Origin: an uncultured Clostridia bacterium
GTDB lineage: Bacteria > Bacillota > Clostridia > Christensenellales > Aristaeellaceae
Direction of reading: 5' to 3'
Assembly (NCBI GenBank): GCA_934621485.1
Contig: CAKTUS010000028.1
Location: 1-29,547, forward strand
DNA length: 29,547 nt
The position numbers and the translations under genes are program-made. Positions 6,962 to 14,540 of the stretch are shown piece after piece. The notes beneath the pieces were generated by a model that saw nothing but the letters and a program-made list of their open reading frames with translations, ran no database searches and was not told the DNA's origin. Every line of letters begins with the position of its first letter. Within the stretch, counting starts at the first letter, position 1.

Positions 6962-8187
6962 GCCTTCAAAATCAGACGGCAGTAGTTTTTCTTGCCCTTG
7001 CGCAGCAGCAGACCGTCGGAACCAATCTGGCTTTCTTCGATGCGGGCTTCAATATCGGCGCATTTTTCCTCGCCTACCATCACAGCCCCGGCCTGCACCA
7101 TCTTGCGGGCCTCGCCGCGGCTGGCGCACAAGCCGCACATGGCCAGCAGGCTGGTAACCCGGTTATCCTCGGCCAGCATGGCGGAGGTCACCTCGTAGCC
7201 GGGCACGTTCTGGCTGGCGCCGCCGCCGGCAAACAGGGCCTGAGCGGCGTCCTGGGCCTTCAGCGCCTCTTCCTCGCCGTGAATCATCTTCGTAATCTCA
7301 AAGGCCAGCACCCGCTTGGCTTCGTTAATCTGCTGATCCTTCAGCGCACCCAGGCGACGCACCTCGTCCATGGGCAGGAAGGTGAGCAGCCCCAGGAAAC
7401 GCTCCACGTCCTGGTCGGCCACGTTGCGCCAGTACTGATAGAACTCATAGGGCGTGGTACGGGCGGGATCCAGCCACAGGGCGCCCTTTTCGGTTTTGCC
7501 CATCTTTTTGCCGTCGTGGGTCATAATCAGCTTGCAGGTCAGGGCAAAGGCGTCCTCCCGCTCCTTGCGGCGAATCAAGTCCGCGCCGGAGAGCATGTTG
7601 CTCCACTGGTCGTCGCCGCCGATTTGCAGCCGGCAGCCATAGTTTTTGAACAGTTGCAGGAAGTCGTAGCTCTGCATGAGCATGTAGTTGAATTCCAGGA
7701 AGGTTAGCCCGGTTTCCAGGCGGCGCTTGTAGCACTCGGCGGTGAGCATGCGGTTCACGCTGAACAGCGCGCCTACCTTCCGCAGGAAATCTACATAATT
7801 CAGATTCAGCAGCCAGTCGCCGTTGTTAACCATTCGGGCCTTGTCTTCGCCAAAGTCCAGAAAGCGGCCCAGCTGCTTCTGGATAGCCGCCACGTTGGAG
7901 GCGATGGTTTCCTTGGTGAGCATCTTGCGCAGATCGCTTTTGCCGCTGGGGTCGCCAATCATGGCGGTACCGCCGCCGCACAGAATGATGGGCTTATGGC
8001 CCGCCCGCTGCAAATGGGTGGCTGCAATGATGGGAATAAAGTGGCCCACGTGCAGGCTGTCCGCCGTGGGATCAATGCCCAGGTAGAAGGTCATGGGTTC
8101 CTTTTCCATGGCCTTGTACAAGTCCTCCTCAAAGGTAATTTGGGCCAGAAATCCGCGCTCTTTCAGGGTGTCCAGAATGTGCTGCAT
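6958..8187 (-). CDS. tyrS: Tyrosyl-tRNA synthetase
   Basis: TyrRS charges tRNA-Tyr with tyrosine in the cytoplasm. The 409-aa length fits the bacterial enzyme. The class I signatures are HVGH at residues 46-49 and KMGKT at 228-232 (KMSKS loop). The tyrosine pocket and tRNA regions read through NNGDW, FLEFNYMLMQSYD and QIGGDDQWSNM. The C-terminal S4-like RNA-binding domain is seen in MCGLCASRGEARKMVQAGAVMV. The ATG has AAAGGA 9 nt upstream. It is the second gene after the aminotransferase (20-nt gap), and the tyrosine-specific T-box at 9420-9676 sits before that gene, which supports both the TyrS assignment and co-transcription. Confidence 0.97.
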   Translation of the reverse strand: MQHILDTLKERGFLAQITFEEDLYKAMEKEPMTFYLGIDPTADSLHVGHFIPIIAATHLQRAGHKPIILCGGGTAMIGDPSGKSDLRKMLTKETIASNVAAIQKQLGRFLDFGEDKARMVNNGDWLLNLNYVDFLRKVGALFSVNRMLTAECYKRRLETGLTFLEFNYMLMQSYDFLQLFKNYGCRLQIGGDDQWSNMLSGADLIRRKEREDAFALTCKLIMTHDGKKMGKTEKGALWLDPARTTPYEFYQYWRNVADQDVERFLGLLTFLPMDEVRRLGALKDQQINEAKRVLAFEITKMIHGEEEALKAQDAAQALFAGGGASQNVPGYEVTSAMLAEDNRVTSLLAMCGLCASRGEARKMVQAGAVMVGEEKCADIEARIEESQIGSDGLLLRKGKKNYCRLILKA

Positions 8188-8207
8188 GGTTTTTCGTCCT
8201 TTCTTTT

Positions 8208-9395
8208 TTATAGAGTCTCGGTAAACAGCTGACTCAGAATATGCATGCCCTTTTCAATCTGCTCCGGTGTGGAATTGGAAAAATTCAGCCGCAGGGTGTT
8301 GTGGTGGCCACCCTGGGGGTAAAAGTAGGTGCCGGGCACATAAGCCACGCCGCTTTCCACGGCTTTTGGGAACAGCTGAGTGGCGTTCAGGCGTTCCGGC
8401 AGATCAACGAATACAAACAGTCCGCCCTCCGGCCGGGCATATCCGGTGCCCTCAGGGAAGCTTTCCAGCTGGCTTAGCATCAGGCGCAGCTTGTCGCCGT
8501 AAGCGGGCAAAATGCTTTCGATATGCGGCTCCAGACAGCCTCGGCGCAAAAACTGGTCCACAATGGCCTGGTTCAGGTTGGGGGTGTGCAGGTCGGTGCC
8601 CTGCTTGCCGATGGTACACTTGCGCAAAATGTCCTTTTGCGCTACCAGATAGCCTACCCGCAGGCCGGGGCTGATGATTTTGGAAAAACTGCCCAGGTAG
8701 ACCACATGACCGGTTTGATCGTAGCTTTTGATGGTGGGCAGGTGTTCGCCTGTGTAGCGCAGGTCGCGATAGGGATCGTCCTCGGCCACGATAAAGCCGT
8801 ACTTGGCCGCCAGGTCGGCAATGGGCTTGCGCCGGTCTGCGGCCAGAGTGCGGCCCGTGGGGTTCTGGAAGGAGGGAATGATGTAGAGCAGTTTAGGATG
8901 GTGCCGCCGCACCGCTTCCTCCAGCTTGTCCAGTTTTACGCCGCCGTCGTCGCTTTCAATGGGAACCAGCCTGGCCTGGTACAGGTTGATGGTTTGCATG
9001 TTGCCCAAAAAGGTGGGATCCTCCACCAACACCGCATCGCCCGGGTCCACCAGAGCTTTGAGCAGAAGGTCCATTCCGCTGGTGCTGCCGGTGGTGGGCA
9101 GCACGCCGCTTTGTGTCATGTCAAAGCCGTAATGCTTTTCCAGATAGCCGGTCAGGCTTTCCACAAAGGGCGGATAACCCTCGGTGGCCCCATACTGCAA
9201 AACACGCTTGCCGTCCGCCAGCAGCACATCCCGGGCGATGTCGGCGCAGAGCGCGTCCGGCAGCGCGGCCAGCGACGGATTGCCGCCCGCGAAGCTGATC
9301 ATGCCGGGCGTGCCAAGCACTTTGAAGATTTCCCGAATGGCGCTGCCGCTTACCTTGTCAAAGCGGTGCGCAAAGGTAATTCCCTCTGGAACCAT
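8208..9395 (-). CDS. PLP-dependent class I/II aminotransferase, probably aromatic or 2-aminoadipate type
   Basis: A 395-aa fold-type I aminotransferase. The N-terminal part has ISFAGGNPS, and LQYGATEGYPPFVESL is typical of the AraT/LysN-like group related to MocR catalytic domains. Cofactor residues are visible in the segment FQNPTGRTL (Asn for the PLP ring), AEDDPYRDLRY (Asp and Tyr) and YLGSFSKIISPGLRVGY, where K239 should form the Schiff base. The C-terminal substrate Arg is in TLRLNFS. There is no helix-turn-helix domain, so it is an enzyme, not a regulator. It is the first gene behind the tyrosine T-box and is followed by tyrS, which suggests that it acts on tyrosine or its keto acid 4-hydroxyphenylpyruvate; that is inference. 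ATG 9395 has AAGGGGG 10 nt upstream. Confidence 0.85.
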   Translation of the reverse strand: MVPEGITFAHRFDKVSGSAIREIFKVLGTPGMISFAGGNPSLAALPDALCADIARDVLLADGKRVLQYGATEGYPPFVESLTGYLEKHYGFDMTQSGVLPTTGSTSGMDLLLKALVDPGDAVLVEDPTFLGNMQTINLYQARLVPIESDDGGVKLDKLEEAVRRHHPKLLYIIPSFQNPTGRTLAADRRKPIADLAAKYGFIVAEDDPYRDLRYTGEHLPTIKSYDQTGHVVYLGSFSKIISPGLRVGYLVAQKDILRKCTIGKQGTDLHTPNLNQAIVDQFLRRGCLEPHIESILPAYGDKLRLMLSQLESFPEGTGYARPEGGLFVFVDLPERLNATQLFPKAVESGVAYVPGTYFYPQGGHHNTLRLNFSNSTPEQIEKGMHILSQLFTETL

Positions 9396-9419
9396 GATTC
9401 ATGTACCCCCTTAACAATC

Positions 9420-9676
9420 AAAAACGCCTTCCTCCCCTTTTGGGGAGGAAGGCGAAAACCGCGGTACCACTTCCGTTTTGGCGCGCCGGACGCGCCCTCT
9501 GCGGGCCCGAACAGGCCCCCGCGCTGTAAACGGCGCACCGTCGCGCTGCTACTGGCTCAAACGCTTCGCAGCCGGGCTCCGGGAGGTATTCGTCCAGGCC
9601 GCCGCCGCCCTTTTTCACCAGCCAAGGGCTCTCTGAAGGCGCGCATGCCGGGGCTACTTGGTCCCTTCATCGCTGT
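9420..9676 (-). promoter_or_regulatory. T-box riboswitch, tyrosine-specific
   Basis: Read on the minus strand, this leader has the T-box antiterminator sequence AAGTGGTACCGCGG (9457-9471 region) followed by a strong terminator hairpin (9425-9454) and a T run. Upstream lie the stem I features: an AGAGAGCCC distal segment, a GGTGAAAAAGG loop, and a specifier region GACGAATACCTCCC in which TAC (9586-9588 on the plus strand) reads as a Tyr codon. Uncharged tRNA-Tyr would pair with both sites and let transcription continue into the aminotransferase, tyrS and yigZ genes. The Tyr reading agrees with tyrS downstream. Confidence 0.92.
9425..9454 (-). terminator. T-box attenuator terminator
   Basis: A perfect 13-bp stem (9425-9437 with 9442-9454, arm CGCCTTCCTCCCC) with a four-base loop, followed on the minus strand by TTTTTGATTG. 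It competes with the antiterminator that includes the T-box sequence just upstream. Confidence 0.93.
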
Positions 9677-9682
9677 GGGGAT

Positions 9683-9711
9683 ATTATAGGGGAAGCGGAA
9701 ACAAAAGTCAA
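9683..9711 (-). promoter_or_regulatory. Sigma-A promoter of the T-box operon
   Basis: On the minus strand TTGACT (9706-9711) and TATAAT (9683-9688) are separated by exactly 17 nt, close to perfect consensus. Transcription should start near 9676 and run into the T-box leader. Confidence 0.88.
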
Positions 9712-9731
9712 GCCTGCCGCCGACAGTGAAA

Positions 9732-9760
9732 GCATATCCTGCACCGTATGCACATACAGT
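9732..9760 (+). promoter_or_regulatory. Probable sigma-E (mother cell) promoter of the L,D-transpeptidase-spoIIIA unit
   Basis: GCATATC (9732-9738) and CATACAGT (9753-9760), 14 nt apart, match the sigma-E elements KMATATT and CATACANT with one mismatch in the -35. In Bacillus subtilis the spoIIIA operon is transcribed by sigma-E, so a promoter of this kind here is expected. It lies before the transpeptidase gene and not directly before spoIIIAA. No other promoter is evident up to spoIIIAA. Confidence 0.68.
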
Positions 9761-9787
9761 TGAAAACCGGGCAAAGGAGGGGCGCAT

Positions 9788-10507
9788 ATGAAACGCTTAT
9801 GGCTGCTGGCGCTGCTGGTGCTTCCGCTGCTGTTGGGCCTGACGGTAACGCCGGGATGCCTGCGGCGCACTGCGGTTGTTGCATCAGCACCGGCAGCATC
9901 GGCTGCGCAGCGCGCCAATGTGCCCGAGGGGCTGTGGATTTGGATTGATATTCATCAAAAAACGCTCACTTTATATGAAGGAACGCAGGTGAAAAAGCGC
10001 TACGTGATTGCCACGGGTACCAGCGAAACGCCTTCGCCCATCGGCGTCTACCGCGTCACTCATCGCTTTGCCGGAGAGCTTGGCGGCTTCGGCACCCGCT
10101 TTTTGGGGCTGAACGTACCCTGGGGACAGTTTGGAATTCATGGCACCAACCGGCCTCAGAGCATTGGCCGGAACGCTTCCCATGGCTGTATTCGCATGCA
10201 TGTGAAGGATTCGGAGCAGCTATATGCCCAGGTTGGGGTTGGAACCAAAGTGGTTTTGGAGGGCGGCCCCTACGGCTTGCTGGACACGGGACTGAAAACC
10301 CTGCGGCCCGGCGACCGGGGCAGCCGGGTGGCCGCGGCGCAGCAGCGGCTGCTGGCGCTGGGCTATAGCTACGCCTGGCCGGACGGCGTTTACGGCCCCG
10401 GCACCCAGGCGGCGGTGCGCAAGGCCCGGAAGGCGCTGGGTCTGCCGGACCGTGATTGCATGGATTTTGCGTTTTACCGGGCCATCGGTCTGATTTTGTT
10501 TGAATAA
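9788..10507 (+). CDS. L,D-transpeptidase (YkuD domain) with C-terminal peptidoglycan-binding domain
   Basis: A 239-aa exported enzyme that should form or exchange peptide cross-links in peptidoglycan through a Cys acyl-enzyme. An N-terminal hydrophobic segment (residues about 4-21) ends in TPGC, so it is a signal peptide or anchor; the lipobox is poor because of the Pro. The YkuD domain covers about residues 48-155, with the conserved HGTN (H118) and SHGCIRM (H132, C134 nucleophile). A PG_binding_1 repeat follows (LRPGDRGSRVAAAQQRLLALGY to about 230). The ATG at 9788 has AAGGAGG 7 nt upstream. SpoIIIAA begins 15 nt after its stop and a sigma-E-like promoter precedes it, suggesting expression in the mother cell during engulfment. 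A role in remodelling the wall between the two spore membranes is inference. Confidence 0.92.
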   Translation: MKRLWLLALLVLPLLLGLTVTPGCLRRTAVVASAPAASAAQRANVPEGLWIWIDIHQKTLTLYEGTQVKKRYVIATGTSETPSPIGVYRVTHRFAGELGGFGTRFLGLNVPWGQFGIHGTNRPQSIGRNASHGCIRMHVKDSEQLYAQVGVGTKVVLEGGPYGLLDTGLKTLRPGDRGSRVAAAQQRLLALGYSYAWPDGVYGPGTQAAVRKARKALGLPDRDCMDFAFYRAIGLILFE

Positions 10508-10522
10508 ATGGAGGGAAAAGCA

Positions 10523-11434
10523 ATGACCTGGCAGGAAAGTCTGGCGTTTTTTTGCGGATGTATGCCCCGGCAAGTGGGACGGACGCTGATGAACCAGCCG
10601 GAGGGCAGCGTGCGGGAAATTCGCCTTCGGACAGGGGAAAACGGACAGATTGTGACCAGCCGCGGCGTTACGCCCTGTCTGGGCCGGCTGACCCAGCAGC
10701 AGGTGAGCCAAACGGCGGAGGCGCTATGCGAGCAGGCCCTTTACGCTCGGGCGGAGGAGCAGCGTCAGGGCTTTGTGACCCTGCGGGGCGGACATCGCAT
10801 GGGGTTGTGCGGACGGGTGATTGCGCAGGGCCAAAGCATACGGGCTTTGCGGGAAATCAGCTCGCTGTGCGTGCGGGTGGCGGGCCAGTGGCGTGGGGCG
10901 GCGGACAGGCTGCTGCCCTATCTGACGGACGATACGGGCCGGGTGTGTTCCACGCTGATTGTGGGCCTGCCCGGCATGGGCAAAACCACCCTGCTGCGGG
11001 ACGCTTGCCGCCGTTTATCGGAAAACGGGGCCCATATGTGTGTGGTGGATGAGCGCAGCGAGATTGCCGCCATGTGCGGCGGAATGGCTCAGCTGGACGT
11101 GGGCCCGAATACGGATGTGCTGGACGGATGCCCCAAGGAAAGCGGCTTGAAATGGATGGTGCGGTCCATGTCGCCGGACGCGCTGGTAACCGATGAGCTG
11201 GGCGGCGTGGCGGATGCGCAGGCCGTAGCGGACGCGGTGAAAAGCGGCGTGGCCGTGTTAGCCACCCTGCATGGGCGCAGCCTGGAGGGAGCGCTGTCCC
11301 GGGGAAGCTTGTATCAACTGGCCCAAAGCCGCATCTTTGACCGCTATGCCGTGCTGGACGAGCAGGAGGTGGGACTGGTGCGGGACATTTATGACGGCCA
11401 GCTCAGACCCGTTCAGCAGCGGGAGGCAGGCTGA
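10523..11434 (+). CDS. spoIIIAA: Stage III sporulation protein AA (ATPase)
   Basis: A 303-aa cytoplasmic AAA-type ATPase resembling type II/IV secretion ATPases. It is thought to power the SpoIIIA-SpoIIQ channel between mother cell and forespore. Visible motifs are SVREIRLRTG near the N-terminus, RGGHRMGLCGR, the Walker A GLPGMGKT at residues 148-155, the Walker B-like VVDERSEIA, and DALVTDELGG. The ATG at 10523 is chosen over the in-frame ATG at 10508 because GGAGGG lies 7 nt before it and includes the earlier codon. It overlaps spoIIIAB by one base (TGATG). Confidence 0.96.
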   Translation: MTWQESLAFFCGCMPRQVGRTLMNQPEGSVREIRLRTGENGQIVTSRGVTPCLGRLTQQQVSQTAEALCEQALYARAEEQRQGFVTLRGGHRMGLCGRVIAQGQSIRALREISSLCVRVAGQWRGAADRLLPYLTDDTGRVCSTLIVGLPGMGKTTLLRDACRRLSENGAHMCVVDERSEIAAMCGGMAQLDVGPNTDVLDGCPKESGLKWMVRSMSPDALVTDELGGVADAQAVADAVKSGVAVLATLHGRSLEGALSRGSLYQLAQSRIFDRYAVLDEQEVGLVRDIYDGQLRPVQQREAG

Positions 11435-11964
11435 TGCTGGGCGCGGCGGGAGCGCTGACCTGCGTGCTGGCCGGCACGGCGCTTGGCAGCTACCTGCATG
11501 ACCGGAAGCAGGCCCGGCTGCGCATGCTTCAGGCGGAGCAGGAGGCCCTTGGCGGTATGCGGCTGCTGCTTCAGCAGGAAAGGCCGGCCATCGGTCAGCT
11601 GCTTCGTCTCTCCGGCGCTTATGTCTCCACAGGATACGGCGCGGACCAGGTGCTTCGCCGGCTGCTGGCCACGGCGGATCGGCTGGATAAGGAGCCGGCG
11701 TCCGGACTGAGGGACGCCTATGAGGCGGCCTGTCAGCTGATTCCCATGCCGTTTGAAAAGCCGGAGGAGCGCAGCGCCATGGAGCAGCTGTTTTCAAGGC
11801 TTGGCAGCGGCACGGCCGCCATGCGGGAGGAGGCGGTAACCGCCTGCCTCAGGCGGCTGCATCCGCTGCTGGAAAGCGTTCAGGCCAGCACGGCCCAAAG
11901 CGGCCGGCTATGCGTGCAGCTGGGCCTTGTGCTGGGAGCCATGGCGGGTATCCTGCTGTGGTAG
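11434..11964 (+). CDS. spoIIIAB: Stage III sporulation protein AB
   Basis: A 176-aa membrane protein with an N-terminal hydrophobic segment (AAGALTCVLAGTALGSYLHD) and a C-terminal one (LGLVLGAMAGILLW). Between them is a mostly helical region with features of the SpoIIIAB/GspF-like family, such as ALGGMRLLLQQERPAIGQLL. It is a membrane component of the SpoIIIA complex. The length matches the family (about 170 aa). The start codon overlaps the spoIIIAA stop, and position in the operon supports the call. Confidence 0.92.
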   Translation: MLGAAGALTCVLAGTALGSYLHDRKQARLRMLQAEQEALGGMRLLLQQERPAIGQLLRLSGAYVSTGYGADQVLRRLLATADRLDKEPASGLRDAYEAACQLIPMPFEKPEERSAMEQLFSRLGSGTAAMREEAVTACLRRLHPLLESVQASTAQSGRLCVQLGLVLGAMAGILLW

Positions 11965-11977
11965 GAAGGAGAAAGGC

Positions 11978-12178
11978 ATGATTCAAATCGACCTGTTGTT
12001 CAAGCTGGCGGGCCTGGGGGTGGCAGTGGCGGTGCTCAGTCAGCTGCTGAACCGGGCGGGCCGGGAGGAGCTGGGCACGTTGGTTACGGTGGCCGGGTTG
12101 GTGATTGCGCTGTTTTTGGTTATTAACCTGGTCAGCGATTTGTTTTCCAGCCTGAAAAGCCTGTTCAGCCTGTACTGA
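11978..12178 (+). CDS. spoIIIAC: Stage III sporulation protein AC
   Basis: A 66-aa protein with two transmembrane helices (LLFKLAGLGVAVAVLSQLL and LGTLVTVAGLVIALFLVINL) and the family ending LFSSLKSLFSLY. Length and sequence fit SpoIIIAC. It begins with MIQIDLLFK at 11978; AGGAAGGAG lies 6 nt upstream. It is a small membrane part of the feeding-tube complex, and it is followed after 2 nt by spoIIIAD. Confidence 0.95.
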   Translation: MIQIDLLFKLAGLGVAVAVLSQLLNRAGREELGTLVTVAGLVIALFLVINLVSDLFSSLKSLFSLY

Positions 12179-12180
12179 AA

Positions 12181-12567
12181 ATGGCGTTTTGGCAATGGAT
12201 GGGCCTGGCGGTGGCCGCTGCGGCGCTGTGCGTTGCGTTGCGGACCTGGCAGCCGCAATTGGCCGGGCTGTGCAGCGCAGCGGCCGGGCTGATGCTGCTG
12301 CTGGCGGCCATGGAAAGCATGCAGCCTGTGCGGTCGGCCTTCGCCCGGATGGCGGCGCTGAGCGGGCTTCAGGAGGGCTATCTGGAAACGTTGATCAAGG
12401 TATTGGGGATGAGTTATGCGGCAGAGCTGGCGGCGCAAATTTGCAGCGACCTGGGAGAAAACAGCCTGTCGATGAAGGTGCAGCTGGTGGGCAAACTGTG
12501 CGTATTCTCCATGACGGCGCCCATGCTGATTCGGCTGCTGGAAACCATTCTGGAGCTGACGCCATGA
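12181..12567 (+). CDS. spoIIIAD: Stage III sporulation protein AD
   Basis: A 128-aa polytopic membrane protein with about three hydrophobic helices (MGLAVAAAALCVAL, LCSAAAGLMLLLAAM and the C-terminal LCVFSMTAPMLIRLLETI). The segment YLETLIKVLGMSYAAELAAQICSD-like block (YLETLIKVLGMSYAAELA) is a hallmark of SpoIIIAD. It starts 2 nt after the spoIIIAC stop and overlaps spoIIIAE by 4 nt (ATGA). No separate strong ribosome site is seen, which fits translational coupling. Confidence 0.95.
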   Translation: MAFWQWMGLAVAAAALCVALRTWQPQLAGLCSAAAGLMLLLAAMESMQPVRSAFARMAALSGLQEGYLETLIKVLGMSYAAELAAQICSDLGENSLSMKVQLVGKLCVFSMTAPMLIRLLETILELTP

Positions 12568-13712
12568 AACGCTTTGTTTCCTTTGAAAAAGGACTGACGG
12601 TATGCCTATTGCTTGCGCTGCTGATTCCGGGCCGCGCCTGGGCCGCGGCCTGGGACGCAACCTTGGAGGAAACGCTGGCCGGGCTGGACCTGGACGCGCT
12701 GCAGAAGGCCGCACAGAACAGCCCATGGCTTGGTGGCGGCGTTTCCGAGCTGCTTAAGCGGCTGTGCAGCGGTCAGTGCGTGCTGGACCCGGGAGAGGCG
12801 CTGAACCTGCTGCTTAGGCAGCTGGCAGGCATTTTTCAAAACAGCCTATGGCGCATGACGCGGCTTATGGTTCCGGCGCTGCTGGCAAGTGTGCTGGACG
12901 GAATGAAGCCGTCCGCTGCCGGAAAAGCGGCCCGCTATGCCGCGCTGCTTAGCGTTATGGCGTTTCTGGTGGTGGATTTGAAGGAGCATACGGCGCTGGT
13001 CAGTCAAACCGTGAGCCGGATGGCGGAATGGATGCAGGCGCTTTTTCCGATGCTGGTAACGCTGCTGGCCGCCGTGGGCGGTACCGCCAGCTCCGCCTTT
13101 TATCAGCCGGCGGTGATGGCCGCCGCCGGGGTCATGACCACGCTGGTGGAGCACGTAACCATGCCTCTGGCGGTGGGGGTGGCGGCTTTGACCATGGTGG
13201 GCGGCGTCAGCGACAGTCTGCGGGTTACGCGGCTGTGCAAGCTGTTTCGTCAGGCGGCTAACTGGACGCTGGGACTGGGTTTTACGGTATTCATTGGGGT
13301 GATGACGGTGCAGGGCCTGGGGGCGGCCGCGCTGGACGGCGTGAGTATTCGCACGGCCAAGTACGCCATGGATCGCTTTATTCCCATTGTAGGCGGTATG
13401 TTTGCCGATACGGTGGACACGCTGGTGGGCTGTTCCCTGGTGATTCAGAATGCGCTGGGGGTTTTGGGCCTGCTGCTATTGCTGGGCCTGCTGCTTACGC
13501 CTCTTTTGCGTCTGGTGATGACCCTGTTTTTGTACCGCGCTGCAGCGGCGCTGCTGGAGCCGCTGGGAGACAGCCCGCTATGCCGGGCCGTGGGAGAGTA
13601 TGCAGAAGTATTTTCCCTGCTGTTTATCATAGAATTAAGCGTTGGAGCCATGTTTTTGCTGCTCATCGCCCAGGTGGTGGGCGTGGGCAACGCAACGGTC
13701 ATGCTGAGGTGA
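12564..13712 (+). CDS. spoIIIAE: Stage III sporulation protein AE
   Basis: A 382-aa membrane protein, the largest polytopic part of the SpoIIIA complex. It has an N-terminal signal-like segment (LTVCLLLALLIPGRAWA), a soluble region, and about six to seven helices with the conserved SFYQPAVMAAAGVMTTLVEH-like block and GVSIRTAKYAMDRFIPIVGG. The start at 12564 (MKRFVSFEK) is preferred although the frame is open to 12189, because it gives a normal N-terminus and an ATGA overlap with spoIIIAD. Confidence 0.95.
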   Translation: MKRFVSFEKGLTVCLLLALLIPGRAWAAAWDATLEETLAGLDLDALQKAAQNSPWLGGGVSELLKRLCSGQCVLDPGEALNLLLRQLAGIFQNSLWRMTRLMVPALLASVLDGMKPSAAGKAARYAALLSVMAFLVVDLKEHTALVSQTVSRMAEWMQALFPMLVTLLAAVGGTASSAFYQPAVMAAAGVMTTLVEHVTMPLAVGVAALTMVGGVSDSLRVTRLCKLFRQAANWTLGLGFTVFIGVMTVQGLGAAALDGVSIRTAKYAMDRFIPIVGGMFADTVDTLVGCSLVIQNALGVLGLLLLLGLLLTPLLRLVMTLFLYRAAAALLEPLGDSPLCRAVGEYAEVFSLLFIIELSVGAMFLLLIAQVVGVGNATVMLR

Positions 13713-13716
13713 AAGG

Positions 13717-14175
13717 ATGAACGGGTTAATCAGGCAAATGGCGGTGCTTTCGGTGCTGTGGTCCCTGTGCGAGCTGCTTTTGCCGGAGGGCCGCGCCCAC
13801 AAGGCCGCCCGCATGACGGCCAGCGTGCTGGTGATGACGGCGCTGCTGGCCGGAGCAGGCCGGCTGATGCGTACGCCCTTTCCGGAACTGACGGTTCTTG
13901 CGCCAAGGATGCAGCAGGCGGCTGCGCAAACCTATCAGGAAACCGCTTTGCGCGTTGCGGCCAACCAGGTGAGGGATGATTGCCAGCGCCTGGCGGAGCG
14001 TGCGGGCTATCAAGGCAGGTTCACGGCGTATTTAACCCTGGAGGGAAGGATAGACCACATTGAAGGCTGTCTGACAGCGCTGGAAACGCCCATTCAAACG
14101 GCAGAGGCGTTGCGGCAGCTTTTGGAGCAGCGATATGAAGCGCCGGTAACGCTGACTGGCGGGAGCGGCCCATGA
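13717..14175 (+). CDS. spoIIIAF: Stage III sporulation protein AF
   Basis: A 152-aa protein with two N-terminal membrane helices (LIRQMAVLSVLWSLCELLLP and MTASVLVMTALLAGAGRLM) and a soluble C-terminal domain predicted to be alpha/beta, as in SpoIIIAF, whose soluble domain has a ring-building fold. AGGTGAAAGG precedes the ATG. It overlaps spoIIIAG by 4 nt. Sequence similarity is weak in this fast-evolving family; operon position carries much of the call. Confidence 0.9.
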   Translation: MNGLIRQMAVLSVLWSLCELLLPEGRAHKAARMTASVLVMTALLAGAGRLMRTPFPELTVLAPRMQQAAAQTYQETALRVAANQVRDDCQRLAERAGYQGRFTAYLTLEGRIDHIEGCLTALETPIQTAEALRQLLEQRYEAPVTLTGGSGP

Positions 14176-14537
14176 AGCTATGGAAGGATGGAAAACCCAC
14201 CCCTCTGGCGCTGGCGGCCCTGTGTCTGGCGGTGCTGGCAACGGTGCTGCTTGGCGGAAAAGGCGCGGAAAAAAGCAGCGCGAGTCAACAGGAAACGCGC
14301 ATTGCAGAGGTGCTGGAGGCGATGGCGGGCGTGGGTAAGGTGGAGGTGGCCCTGTTTTACGGTCAGGAAAAAAGCGAAATTTGGGGTGAAGAGGCAGCCG
14401 CACGGCCTACGGGGGCCGTGGTGGTGGCCCAGGGCGGCGGCGATTTGACTGTGCGTCTCAGCCTGATTCGAGCGGTACGCACCCTGCTAAGCCTGCCGGA
14501 AAACGCCGTCGATGTGTTTGAAATGGAGGAAGAATAA
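14172..14537 (+). CDS. spoIIIAG: Stage III sporulation protein AG
   Basis: A 121-aa protein with one N-terminal membrane helix (LALAALCLAVLATVLLGG) and a soluble domain containing RIAEVLEAMAGVGKVEVALFYG and the segment VVAQGGGDLTVRLSLIRAVRTLLSLP, features of the SpoIIIAG ring-forming domain (EscJ/PrgK-like). It is much shorter than the B. subtilis protein (about 229 aa), mainly because the region linking helix and ring domain and the insert that forms the beta-barrel are reduced. Frame and overlap with spoIIIAF look intact, so it appears to be a compact version and not a broken gene. Confidence 0.9.
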   Translation: MKLWKDGKPTPLALAALCLAVLATVLLGGKGAEKSSASQQETRIAEVLEAMAGVGKVEVALFYGQEKSEIWGEEAAARPTGAVVVAQGGGDLTVRLSLIRAVRTLLSLPENAVDVFEMEEE

Positions 14538-14540
14538 ACT

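Noticed and set aside
8523..9689. 388-aa plus-strand frame over the aminotransferase and T-box
   Set aside because: It opposes a certain gene and a structured leader; no motif or ribosome site supports it.
12189..12563. Upstream extension of the spoIIIAE frame
   Set aside because: The extension overlaps spoIIIAD out of frame and reads as Gly/Ala/Arg-rich mirror sequence. ATG 12564 gives a normal SpoIIIAE start.
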